From: an uncultured Clostridia bacterium
Lineage (GTDB): Bacteria; Bacillota; Clostridia; TANB77; CAG-508
Assembly: GCA_944392455.1 (NCBI GenBank)
Contig: CALXWP010000003.1
Location: forward strand, 78,428 to 142,427
DNA: 64,000 nt
Reading direction: 5' to 3'
The stretch's first letter is position 1. Every line of letters begins with the position of its first letter. A program made the position numbers and the translations under genes. The notes beneath the pieces are model-generated. The model was given only the letters and a program-made list of their open reading frames with translations, made no database searches and had not been told where the DNA came from. Below, piece after piece: positions 9,543 to 19,611 of this stretch.

Positions 9543-12500
9543 ATGCAAAAACAAAAATTAAGAAACAATAAGATAAAAGGAACAAATACAAAAAACATGC
9601 CAATGTTTATATTAATAGGATTAATAGCAATGATAATAATAATTGCAGTAATTTACTATGTATTTTTAAGATACTCACCAGAGCAAATAATAACATATAG
9701 CGGATATGCTATAGAAGGAAAAACGATGGCAGAAAACTTAAAAAGTGATGGATCAGGAGAAATAGACCAATACTTAAACTTAATAGAAGTAAAAGAAAAC
9801 GATCTACTATATAAAAGATTAAATTCATATTACATAGGAGAAGACGATAAGAAAGAGGTAGACATTAATTACCCAATGTATATAAATGAAGGAAATACTA
9901 TATTTAATATATCAAGAAATACAAAATTAATAACAGTAAATTATGAAGAGGTAGAAGGATATCCAGAATTTATGCTAACGGGAGGAGTAATGTATAATGG
10001 TGGAGATTTAACAAGAGCAGATGGAAATAAGTATATATTCCTAAAAAGCGAAGATGAAATTTATACAAACGTACAAGCAATAAAAATAAAAACAGCTACA
10101 AATGAATATGAAATAAAAGAGTATAGCAACATATATTTTACAGAAGAATCAATAACTTACTATGAAATGCAAGATGGATATATGGAATATAAAAGAATAG
10201 TAGATATAGATAATAATTCTGATATAGAAGTAAATGGACAAACTCTAACATATAAGACTTTCTTAGAAAGATTAGGAATTATTCAAAGTGAAGAACAAAA
10301 CGTAAATAGTAATGATCAAGTAAATGAAAAATCCGAAAACACTACAATAGAAGAAAATCAAATAGAAGAGGAAAACAACAATAATGCAATTGAAAATGAA
10401 ACAACAGAAGAAGAATGGCAAGAAGGAATGTGGGCAAAACCAGAAGTAAGTTGTACTGATTTTGAAGCAGATGTATATACAATAAGGACAAACTTAAGTG
10501 TAATAGATAGAGCAGGAGTTATAACAAGAGGAGTAATATTTGAAATAAGCTTAGATGGAAGACTAAATAGAAGAGTACAAGCAACACAAACTGGAGAACT
10601 TGAAATAACAGGACTACAACCAGATACAACTTATGAAATAGTAGGAATAGTATATTACAATAATGAATCAAGAGTAGAAGTAGAAGAAGAATTCTATACA
10701 GGATCAGTTACAACAAAGTCAATAGATACATTAGGAACAATAGATTTTAGTTTTGAAAATGGAACAATATATTCAAATAAAATAGAACTTATTCATTTAA
10801 AGATAAATAATGATATTAATGAAGAAGTAATAAAAGGAATATCAAGGTTACAATTAGAAATAGATGGTATTGAATATAGATTATCAAATGATCAAGTAAC
10901 ACAAATAAAAGCAGGAAAAGAGATAACATATGGGACAAGTGAAACAATAGACTCAAATAGTAAAATAAGATATGAAATAACAGCATTTGATAAATTTGGA
11001 AATGAATTAAAAGAGATAAATAATACAGGAGAAACAATAACATCAAAGCAAAAGCCAACAGCATCAATAAGAGCGACAAAACAAGACGTAACAGAAGTAA
11101 ATTTAGAGGTAAAACTAACAAACAAAGATAATGTAACATTAGAAAGTTATAGATATGAGATAATAAATCAAAGTGGAGATGTAGTGAAAAATGCCACATT
11201 AAATGATAATAGTAACACAGAAACATTAGCATTTACAGATTTAGATCCAAATGGATATTATCAAATAATTATCTATGGTGATTATGACCTAGAGAATGGA
11301 GAAGGAAAACAAGCGAACCAAGAACTAGGAAGAGGAAGTTTTGTAACAAGACCAATAGCTTCCCTTGGATATATGCAAGTAAAAATAGATGATAAAGAAG
11401 TTTTGCAAAATTCTATGGACTTAGGAATAAGTATAGATAGCAATCAAACAGATGCAAGATTAATAGCAATATTAGATAAAGTAGAAGTAGTAATATATGA
11501 CGAAGGAAAGAATGTAATAAATAATGATCAATCAAATGAACAAGAAGATAATGAAGAAAATCAAAATGAATTAGATGATCAGGAAAACAAAGAAACAGAA
11601 ATAAAAAGAATAACATTAAGCAAAGAAGAAGTAAAATTATTAAAAACAGAAGAAGAAGTAGAAGTAAATTTAGATCAATTAAATTCAAATACAAAATATA
11701 GAATAGATGTAATAACAACAGTAAAGCAAGGATCTGTAGAAGAAGTTGTAGAAGATAAACAAGACGTAGAAGAAGTAATAACACTAAAAATGCCAGCAGA
11801 AGTACAAATAAGAAATCAATTTGTAATAGGAGATATGATAGATTTAGACATAAGAGTAGAAGACATAGACAATGCAGTACTAACACAAAATGTAAGAATA
11901 GAAGTAAGAGATGAAGAAAACAAATTAGTAAACTTAAGTGAAATGGCAACAAACGCAGATTATGAGAGAAAGGTATATGAAGGATTAGAGCCAGAAACAA
12001 CATATAGAATCATAATCTATGCACCACAATATAACATAGGAAGTACAGATAAGACATATGAAGCTGATTATATTTTAAAAGAAATAGAGATCCTAACAGA
12101 AGCAGGAATAAGTGGAAAACTAGACTTATTATCACTAGAAAAAACACCATCAGGAAAAAACTTAATAGATGTGTCATCAAAAGTAAATTGGTATGAAAAA
12201 TGCTTTGGTACAAGTAATGCATATGGACTAAATTATGATGAAAATACTAGCACATTAATATTAGGTGGAACATCAGGCTACAATAAAATGAATTATTATG
12301 ACTTAAGTAAATATCTAGGACAAGAAATAACAATTAGTTTTAAATCAAGATCTACAAATGCAACACAATTAGGAATAATAGAAAAAAATACTGATGATAT
12401 GACTAATACAGAATTTACAACTTATTATATAGTAAGAGGACTAACAGAAGAATGGCAAGAATATAGTTATACAATAACAATAGATAAAACAGGATATATA

Positions 12501-15500
12501 GGATTTTATGTTATGAATGCTAATGAAGTAGTAGAAATACGAGATTTGCAAATTGAATTAGGAAATACTGAAACAAATTATGAAGAGTTTAAATATACAT
12601 ATAATGTAAATATAAGAGTATCAGTAAATGATACGAGAAATGAAATAATAACAAATGATTACTATATACGCATATATAGAAATAATGAGCAAGTTGAAGA
12701 GACAAGATATGAAGAATTAAATGAAGAAAATAAAATTGAAAATGTTCTAAAAACTTATGAAGTAGATACAGATGCAACATATAAAATTGAGTTATTAGTA
12801 AAAATTGGGGATAGATTTTACGAATTAGATTCACAAGAATTTACAACTGAAGGATTACGAGAAATAAAAAGTATATCAAATGAAAATGATTTTCTAAAAA
12901 TACAACCGTATGGAGAATATATTATATTAAATGATTTAGATCTATCAGGTGCGTCAAACAATAATTTTGGATTTGGATATAATAACTTACAATTTGAAGG
13001 AAAAATAGATTTTAACGGAAAAACATTAACTAGAGATATTATGTATTATAATGATCCAATAATTTATGAGATTGGTAGAAATGCCTTAATAGAAAACATT
13101 GTATTTGATATTAAGATAAATAATAGTATTGAATCTCAAATGATGGGAGGGCTGGCGCGAACAAACTATGGAACAATAAGAAATGTTCAAATAAATGTGA
13201 TTGAATCTATAGAAAATCCAAATTATGCTATATTTTTGATGTTTTATAGTAATTTTGGAACTGTGGAGAATTTTATCGTGAACTTAGAAGAACCGATATA
13301 TGCTGAATTACCTACATGCGTATATAATAATTATGGAATAATGAAGAATGGTTATATATATGGAGAAAACATTAAATTGATAAACGAAACAATGGGGGTT
13401 GTAGGGGCATGTGTAAATACAAATCAAGAAAATGGTATCTTAGAAAATGTATATACATTAATAAGTGTAGATAATTTATATTCTAGCTATGTGGCAAATT
13501 TAGTTAGAGCTAATAGAGAAAATGCTACAGTTCAAAATGTTTATTCGGTAAAAATCGGAGAAAATGTTACTGACTTATCAAGTGGACCTAATGTTGGTAG
13601 TAAGAGTTCAAAAAAAGTGTTTAATAATTATTATTTTGCAGATGAGATCTTTACAAGTGAACTAGAGACAAAAGGAAACAAACTATCATTATGGGATGCA
13701 GAGTTTCAAAATCAAATTATAAATTCTGATGGAGCTTTTATAGTGGATGAATTAGTAAATGAGGGGTATTATCCACATCTAAATATGCCAGACTGTATGC
13801 CTTTACAAGAGTATATAGAATTACCAGAGGTAGAAGACGCTGATTTACCAGACATATTATCTACAAAAATATTAGAACAAGGAACAGATACTGTAAAAGT
13901 AGAATTTAGTGTAAATAATCCATCAGCAGAAACGATAAGCGATATACAAATAGAAAATATAGATGTCGAGATCATATCACAAGAGTATAAAGACAGAAAA
14001 AGTACAGTAATAGCAGAACTTAAAAATCCAATAATATGTGTATCTAGTTATGATTTATTAAGTATAAGTACAAGAGGAGCTTTTAATAGTAGTTATACAA
14101 GAAGATATGAAGAAGGAGAAAGAGTAATAAATGTAGATTTATATAATGAGATATGGAACGTAAGTGATTGGAAGAACATAAATAATTCGCCTTCGGAAAA
14201 TTATATGCTGATGAATGATTTAGACTTTATAAATGAAGGAAATAATATATGTATCAGTGTGGTCAGAGGGATTATAGATGGTGGAGGTCACAGTCTAAAG
14301 AATATTAGGTTAGATGGCGATTGGAGCTTAATCTTCTCTTTATATGGAACTTTGGAAAATTTATATATTAGTAATTTTACACAGGATTGTGCGGCAGATG
14401 GTGGTGTTATAAGAAGAGTAGAGAGTGGAGCAGTTATAGATAATGTACATTTGTCTAATGCCAAAATTATAAAAACAGGAAGCGGAAATCTTGGAGGAAT
14501 TGCTTGGTATTCTTTTGGTAGTTCAATAAGAAATAGTTCGATTAATAATATTGAAATAATTGCACAGGAAAATCTAAGTGAATTAAATATAGGAGGATTA
14601 GTAGGAAGTATTGGAAATACTCTTATAGAAAATTGTTATGTAGCTAATTTGAAAATTAAGGACTCTAAAGCTGTAAATTCTGCGATAGGGGGACTAGTAG
14701 GAATTGTTAGAAGTTCAAGCCGAATAGCTAATTCCTATACAGAAGGAAGTATAAGTTCAGATAATAGTAATGTAGGAGGAATAGTTGGTACATTGATTGA
14801 CGGAAACCTAGAAAATTGCTATTCAAAAATTAATATATCAACTACTAACAATAATGTTGGAGGAATTGTAGGAGTATTTTCTGATTCTGATACTGAAAGT
14901 ATAATGAATAACTTAAGTATAGGAAATATATACACAACGTCTAGAACCAATAATCTAAATAGAATTGTTGGAAACAAAACAAATACAACTATTAATAACT
15001 ATAGTTATGAAAAACAGCTTCTTAACGGATATGAGAGTATCGAAGAAAAAGGAGCAACTTTATTAAGTAAAGAGGAAATATCAAATTTAGATTTGGGAGA
15101 TTCATATAAATATGATGAAAGCAAAAGTGGTGTTTTAGCAAAATTGTATAACTCAAATGGCACAGACCTTTTACCAAATCAAAAAGATATTTATATAGAT
15201 AATAACGGTGAAGATATAGATATACAGATAGAGAATATAGAAGCGACTAAGCCAAATACTACAGAAGCAGAAATAGAGATAAGAATAAACAATCCAGAAG
15301 AAATAGAAATAACAGGAATAACAATAGAAGATATGAATTCTACTATAACAAGAAATGTAACACAAAACGGAATAACTAACATAATAGTAAGAGCTATTCC
15401 AAATAGATTCTACGATAGTTATAAATTAACTGAGATTAAGTATAAAACAAATGATGCCCAAGACGAACAAATAAAAGAAGTAGAAACTGAAATAATTGTT

Positions 15501-16835
15501 CAATTCTATAAGGAGATATATACATATGAAGATTGGCAAACAATAGAATTAGGAACATATCAAAATTATAGATTAATGTCAGATATAGATTTTAGCGGAA
15601 GAGACAATGTAAAAAATAATATAACAGTAAATAGATTGGAAGCAGAAAATAAAGTATATACATTAAAAAATATTACTCTAGAATTTAATGAAGCAAATAC
15701 TGGATTAATTAATAATATAAAAACAAGTATGAAGAATATAAAATTTGAAAATATAACATTGTCAAATACTATAAATTCTGGAAAATATTTTGGATTAATA
15801 GCTACAAATAATGGTAATTTAGAAAATGTATCATTTGAAAATATAATAATAAATTCTGATAATATGGATAATGTTGGAGTAATAGGGGGAATAATATCAG
15901 GAAATGTAGGAAATGTAGATTTAAATGATATAAGTATAAAAGGTCATAGTAGTGTTGGTGGACTTATTGGACATGCTGATTTGAGTATAGACATTAGTAT
16001 AAATAATATAACTGCAAATAATATTACAATTGAAGCATCTGCAGATTATGTAGGCGGAATTTTGGGATATAATGAAGTATCTTCTACAATTGAAATGAAT
16101 AATATAACAATAGAAAGCTCAAATATTACAGGAAAAAATTACGTTGGAGGAATATTTGGATATTTATCATATTCTGGAAACATTGAAAATCTAAAAACAA
16201 ATAACTTGGAGATTTACGGGAATTCCTATGTTGGAGGTGTGGTAGGAAGAGTTTATGCTCTTAGTGATAATGCGATTTTTTGTAATATACAGACAATTTC
16301 AACAACAATGAATTGTACAGGAAGTTATATTGGTGGTGTGGCTGGAAATACAGTGTATATATATATTCGATATGTAGAAGTTAGTAATACTATAATAAAT
16401 GCACCTAATATGGATACACAATATGTAGGAGGAATTTCTGGGGCAAGTGATACTATTGCTTTAAGATATTTTCAAATTGATAATATAGAAATACATACTA
16501 ATGGAACAGATATTAGCGGAGTTTTGAACAATGGTGGAGGATTTGCTTCTACGTATTTTGGTTATATTATTAATTCAACTATTCAAGGAAATAATAATGT
16601 TGGAGGAGTAATTGGATCGTCATCTTATAGTTCAATAGGAGATGTATATGTTAATGCAAATATAAAAGCTAATACAAATACGGCGGGAGGAGTGATTGGA
16701 TACTTAGATAATACTAATATGTCTGCTTCAAGTAATGTTGTAACAATATACAGAACAATGGTAATGGATACATCTGTTAATGCACCAACCAAAGCTGGAC
16801 GGACTAATTGGGAATATATCAAAAGAAATATATAG
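9543..16835 (+). CDS. Giant GLUG-repeat surface protein, copy B, N-terminal part
   Basis: This begins MQKQKLRNN with an uncleaved signal-anchor (about residues 21-42). Then follow an extracellular N-domain to about residue 230, a Glu/Asn-rich linker, Fn3-like units (GLQPDTTYEIVGIVYY; DLDPNGYYQIIIYGDY), the region shared with copy A from about residue 611, a carbohydrate-binding-like stretch, and three LNDLDLSG / LMNDLDF / LMSDIDFSG leads each followed by GLUG-like repeats. The zero frame ends at 16835, 11 codons after an in-frame CGG at 16800. Reading join(9543..16799,16801..18702) gives a continuous protein of 3,052 residues. It is a close paralog of copy A: flanking domains are much better conserved than the beta-helix, which suggests diversifying exposed repeats. 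Function is inferred to be adhesion or glycan binding. Confidence 0.87.
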   Translation: MQKQKLRNNKIKGTNTKNMPMFILIGLIAMIIIIAVIYYVFLRYSPEQIITYSGYAIEGKTMAENLKSDGSGEIDQYLNLIEVKENDLLYKRLNSYYIGEDDKKEVDINYPMYINEGNTIFNISRNTKLITVNYEEVEGYPEFMLTGGVMYNGGDLTRADGNKYIFLKSEDEIYTNVQAIKIKTATNEYEIKEYSNIYFTEESITYYEMQDGYMEYKRIVDIDNNSDIEVNGQTLTYKTFLERLGIIQSEEQNVNSNDQVNEKSENTTIEENQIEEENNNNAIENETTEEEWQEGMWAKPEVSCTDFEADVYTIRTNLSVIDRAGVITRGVIFEISLDGRLNRRVQATQTGELEITGLQPDTTYEIVGIVYYNNESRVEVEEEFYTGSVTTKSIDTLGTIDFSFENGTIYSNKIELIHLKINNDINEEVIKGISRLQLEIDGIEYRLSNDQVTQIKAGKEITYGTSETIDSNSKIRYEITAFDKFGNELKEINNTGETITSKQKPTASIRATKQDVTEVNLEVKLTNKDNVTLESYRYEIINQSGDVVKNATLNDNSNTETLAFTDLDPNGYYQIIIYGDYDLENGEGKQANQELGRGSFVTRPIASLGYMQVKIDDKEVLQNSMDLGISIDSNQTDARLIAILDKVEVVIYDEGKNVINNDQSNEQEDNEENQNELDDQENKETEIKRITLSKEEVKLLKTEEEVEVNLDQLNSNTKYRIDVITTVKQGSVEEVVEDKQDVEEVITLKMPAEVQIRNQFVIGDMIDLDIRVEDIDNAVLTQNVRIEVRDEENKLVNLSEMATNADYERKVYEGLEPETTYRIIIYAPQYNIGSTDKTYEADYILKEIEILTEAGISGKLDLLSLEKTPSGKNLIDVSSKVNWYEKCFGTSNAYGLNYDENTSTLILGGTSGYNKMNYYDLSKYLGQEITISFKSRSTNATQLGIIEKNTDDMTNTEFTTYYIVRGLTEEWQEYSYTITIDKTGYIGFYVMNANEVVEIRDLQIELGNTETNYEEFKYTYNVNIRVSVNDTRNEIITNDYYIRIYRNNEQVEETRYEELNEENKIENVLKTYEVDTDATYKIELLVKIGDRFYELDSQEFTTEGLREIKSISNENDFLKIQPYGEYIILNDLDLSGASNNNFGFGYNNLQFEGKIDFNGKTLTRDIMYYNDPIIYEIGRNALIENIVFDIKINNSIESQMMGGLARTNYGTIRNVQINVIESIENPNYAIFLMFYSNFGTVENFIVNLEEPIYAELPTCVYNNYGIMKNGYIYGENIKLINETMGVVGACVNTNQENGILENVYTLISVDNLYSSYVANLVRANRENATVQNVYSVKIGENVTDLSSGPNVGSKSSKKVFNNYYFADEIFTSELETKGNKLSLWDAEFQNQIINSDGAFIVDELVNEGYYPHLNMPDCMPLQEYIELPEVEDADLPDILSTKILEQGTDTVKVEFSVNNPSAETISDIQIENIDVEIISQEYKDRKSTVIAELKNPIICVSSYDLLSISTRGAFNSSYTRRYEEGERVINVDLYNEIWNVSDWKNINNSPSENYMLMNDLDFINEGNNICISVVRGIIDGGGHSLKNIRLDGDWSLIFSLYGTLENLYISNFTQDCAADGGVIRRVESGAVIDNVHLSNAKIIKTGSGNLGGIAWYSFGSSIRNSSINNIEIIAQENLSELNIGGLVGSIGNTLIENCYVANLKIKDSKAVNSAIGGLVGIVRSSSRIANSYTEGSISSDNSNVGGIVGTLIDGNLENCYSKINISTTNNNVGGIVGVFSDSDTESIMNNLSIGNIYTTSRTNNLNRIVGNKTNTTINNYSYEKQLLNGYESIEEKGATLLSKEEISNLDLGDSYKYDESKSGVLAKLYNSNGTDLLPNQKDIYIDNNGEDIDIQIENIEATKPNTTEAEIEIRINNPEEIEITGITIEDMNSTITRNVTQNGITNIIVRAIPNRFYDSYKLTEIKYKTNDAQDEQIKEVETEIIVQFYKEIYTYEDWQTIELGTYQNYRLMSDIDFSGRDNVKNNITVNRLEAENKVYTLKNITLEFNEANTGLINNIKTSMKNIKFENITLSNTINSGKYFGLIATNNGNLENVSFENIIINSDNMDNVGVIGGIISGNVGNVDLNDISIKGHSSVGGLIGHADLSIDISINNITANNITIEASADYVGGILGYNEVSSTIEMNNITIESSNITGKNYVGGIFGYLSYSGNIENLKTNNLEIYGNSYVGGVVGRVYALSDNAIFCNIQTISTTMNCTGSYIGGVAGNTVYIYIRYVEVSNTIINAPNMDTQYVGGISGASDTIALRYFQIDNIEIHTNGTDISGVLNNGGGFASTYFGYIINSTIQGNNNVGGVIGSSSYSSIGDVYVNANIKANTNTAGGVIGYLDNTNMSASSNVVTIYRTMVMDTSVNAPTKAGRTNWEYIKRNI

Positions 16836-18702
16836 GGATAAATCGTTCTATTATAACAATTATATAGATGCAAATGTGACTGTGGAAAATGATTCTACTG
16901 GTTCTTTAATAATAGGTGGAAGACCAGATGAAAACCAATATATAACAAATACATATGTATATAAATATAGTACTTTAAATGGAGATTATGTATATACAAC
17001 AAATGACAATATAGATGATGAGCAGTATTTATTAAGAGATGATCTTACTGAAAATATGTTTAAAAACACTATAGGATTAGGTACAGCGTATTGGGATTAT
17101 GCATCGTTACAAGAAGAGAAATATCCTACAATAAAAGATACATGTTTATATATGCCAGAATTACAAGCAGGAGTAAATTTACCAACAGATCCTGAAATTG
17201 TAGATTTAAATTCATTAGATCCAAGTGATGAAAATACAATAGATTCAACAGAAACTAATGAAAATGGTATTGCAATACAAACATTAGAAGCTTTACCAGA
17301 AGTAACAATATATCCAATTTCAGTAAATGAAATAAACATAGACTTTAGTAGTATTCCAGAAAATACAAGTTTTACATATTATATAAATGGACAAGAAATT
17401 GAAACTATTAATCTAACAGAAAAAACATATACATTTAAATATAACTTTGTTGATGAAATGGAAATTGTTATTAGTAACGGAGCAAATGAAAAAACTATAA
17501 CAATAAATCCGGTTGAAATAAGAAATGAAATAAGCTTAGTCGGATCAGATTATGCATATTTAATTGGTAATAACTTATACATAAATGGTGAGTTACAATC
17601 GGGTAAGTATGTAAATGTATATTCTAGATATGCTTTAAACATAAATGGACAAGTTATAGATATTTCAAATGGAGAAGCCACTAGTGATGAACTTGTTGAA
17701 AATAAATTACAAAAAACATCTAAACCATTACATACATATGAATATAAAGGTAGTTATATAGAAACTTTTGGAACATATAGTAAAATAGATGGAAATGTCA
17801 AACTACAAATATATAATGTAAGAAGCGGAAAACTATCAGCAATATCTAGTAATTTAGATATGAAAATAGATAATTATGTAGTAGATAATTACAATGATAA
17901 AGAATATCAAACAATATTAACAAATAGTGGAGAAATAGTTGATCTAAAAGAACAGTTACAATATCCAGATAATTTCTTAAGTAGAAATGTAAAGCAAATA
18001 GTACAAAATAGCCACCACGAAAATACTGAGATGATGGTGATATATAATACAGGAAAAGTAATAATATTTAACTACGTAAATGGAAATGTAATATACGAAA
18101 CAGAAGAAAAAGCAGATTCAGGCTTAACAGATTATATAACAGGAAGTATAAATAGTATATGGAGTGATTATGAGGATAAGCAATCAGAATACTTAAGAAG
18201 TAAAGAATTAATTGCAAAACTTGCAGAAATGCCAATAGAAGAAGTATTAAAAGGAGTAGAAGATAATACAAATAATGTTAATGGGGATGATTCTACAGGA
18301 ATTATTACTAATCTGAATAATTCTGCAGGAGGTGCAGCTAATCCAAATCATTCTGCTGAAAATATTAATAATATAAATCCAAACAATGGGAATTTAAGTA
18401 ATTCAAATATTACAAATAATACTACTAGTACAAATGAAGAGAGCTACATAACAGTATATAATGGAGAGACAGGAGAGTATGAAGTATACAGTGAATCTGA
18501 GATATTAGAAGGAAAAGAAGAAATGCCTGTATCTGAAACAAAAAAGATAAAAGAAAATGGCTTAGAAAGTGTATATAATTATGAGCAAAAAGAAGAGATG
18601 GGCATACAAATAAATGGATCAATAATTGTAATTTTAATTATTACATTAATAATCATTTCATTAATTATTTTAAAAATAGTAATATTAAAAAAGAAAAAAT
18701 AA
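16780..18702 (+). CDS. Giant GLUG-repeat surface protein, copy B, C-terminal part (+1 frame)
   Basis: This +1-frame continuation of copy B is entered by skipping C16800; the Met at 16780 is internal and has no ribosome binding site. It carries the same blocks as copy A: a beta-rich domain, HTYEYKGSYIETFGTYSKID, the EYLRSKELIAKLAEMP helix, an Asn/Ser-rich spacer of different sequence, the ITVYNGETGEYEVYSE block, a C-terminal membrane helix (about residues 612-634) and a Lys-rich tail. It supplies the second membrane anchor, so both ends of the full protein would be membrane-tethered unless it is processed. A terminator follows at 18753. Confidence 0.82.
   Translation: MHQPKLDGLIGNISKEIYRDKSFYYNNYIDANVTVENDSTGSLIIGGRPDENQYITNTYVYKYSTLNGDYVYTTNDNIDDEQYLLRDDLTENMFKNTIGLGTAYWDYASLQEEKYPTIKDTCLYMPELQAGVNLPTDPEIVDLNSLDPSDENTIDSTETNENGIAIQTLEALPEVTIYPISVNEINIDFSSIPENTSFTYYINGQEIETINLTEKTYTFKYNFVDEMEIVISNGANEKTITINPVEIRNEISLVGSDYAYLIGNNLYINGELQSGKYVNVYSRYALNINGQVIDISNGEATSDELVENKLQKTSKPLHTYEYKGSYIETFGTYSKIDGNVKLQIYNVRSGKLSAISSNLDMKIDNYVVDNYNDKEYQTILTNSGEIVDLKEQLQYPDNFLSRNVKQIVQNSHHENTEMMVIYNTGKVIIFNYVNGNVIYETEEKADSGLTDYITGSINSIWSDYEDKQSEYLRSKELIAKLAEMPIEEVLKGVEDNTNNVNGDDSTGIITNLNNSAGGAANPNHSAENINNINPNNGNLSNSNITNNTTSTNEESYITVYNGETGEYEVYSESEILEGKEEMPVSETKKIKENGLESVYNYEQKEEMGIQINGSIIVILIITLIIISLIILKIVILKKKK
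16800..16803 (+). other. Apparent +1 frameshift site CGG-A in giant protein copy B
   Basis: The zero frame reads GCT GGA CGG ACT and stops 11 codons later. Skipping the C gives GCT GGA GGA CTA, that is AGGLIGN, matching VGGLIGD in copy A. The restored Gly is thus supported by the paralog. The position corresponds to about 18 residues downstream of the copy A site, so the two shifts are not an inherited common lesion. Confidence 0.8.
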
Positions 18703-18752
18703 AAAAATAAATTTTATAGATTTATTAATTTGAATTTAAAAAATATAAAACT

Positions 18753-18796
18753 AAAAAAGTCCTTATAGTGTATAATAACTTAAGGACTTTTAGCTT
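18753..18796 (+). terminator. Intrinsic terminator after giant protein copy B
   Basis: AAAAGTCCTTA pairs with TAAGGACTTTT (18781-18791), followed by T-rich sequence. The remaining bases up to 19001 are AT-rich and I see no gene there. Confidence 0.8.
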
Positions 18797-19000
18797 TTAA
18801 TATATTCTATATTTTTAAATTTTATATTTTGAGTTTCAGCTCTAATCAAACACATAGAAAGAGCACTAGCACATGTTTTTTAGTAATATTTTTATAATAA
18901 AAAAATAAAATGAAAAAAATTTGATAGCTATTAATTTTTATGATAATATAAGGATGATAATTATATATATTATATATTGTTAAAAAAGGAGGAAAATGTG

Positions 19001-19582
19001 ATGAAAAAAAACAAAGGAACAGGTGTGATGCTTGGAGCTATAATATTAATGGTAGTTATAGTAGCTGCTATATTTATAGTATTTTTTGTAAATAATGGAG
19101 GCAATGATTATAGTGCAGCACTTGCAAACAGTAATAATGTTCAAAATAATGAATTAGAAAATGAAGTAGAAATAGTAGATATAACAAATAATGTAACAGA
19201 AAATAATACAGCAGATGAAAATATTGATGTAGGTTATGAAGAATCATTTTTAGGAAATTATACTTGGGAAAATGAATATGATACTATCTCATTTGAGTTA
19301 ACAGAAGAAAATGGAGAAGTTAATTATAGAATGTTATATTATCCAAATGATGCAGCACATGCAAGTGAAGAATTATGGGGAGTATGGAATACCAATCAAA
19401 CAAATATAATTACACCAGAAAATAAGAATGAAAACCCTATAGCTACATATAGCTTTAGTGATATAACGTATAATGAAGATGGGAGTATTGATATAACTAT
19501 CCAAGCAAAAGATATTATAAATACAGAACTTGAAAATTACAAAATTCCAGATGGAAAATATACATTTGAAAAAGATAAATAA
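19001..19582 (+). CDS. Membrane-anchored extracytoplasmic protein, unknown function
   Basis: The start is ATG 19001, eight bases after AAGGAGG; an in-frame TTG at 18977 lies upstream of that site. The ~193 aa product has a Lys-rich N-terminus, one membrane helix (about residues 11-32), an Asn/Glu-rich spacer, then a small beta-strand domain beginning GNYTWENEYDTISFEL. That domain looks like a small lipocalin-like or META-like ligand module, but I cannot assign a family. It is 30 bases upstream of a lipoprotein gene, so the two are likely cotranscribed. Confidence 0.7.
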   Translation: MKKNKGTGVMLGAIILMVVIVAAIFIVFFVNNGGNDYSAALANSNNVQNNELENEVEIVDITNNVTENNTADENIDVGYEESFLGNYTWENEYDTISFELTEENGEVNYRMLYYPNDAAHASEELWGVWNTNQTNIITPENKNENPIATYSFSDITYNEDGSIDITIQAKDIINTELENYKIPDGKYTFEKDK

Positions 19583-19611
19583 TTATAAATATTAATAAAA
19601 GGGGATTAATT

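Noticed and set aside
11413..12003. Long Leu/Ile/Phe-rich ORFs on the minus strand across the giant genes and elsewhere
   Set aside because: They are antisense shadows of AT-rich coding sequence with no starts or family features.
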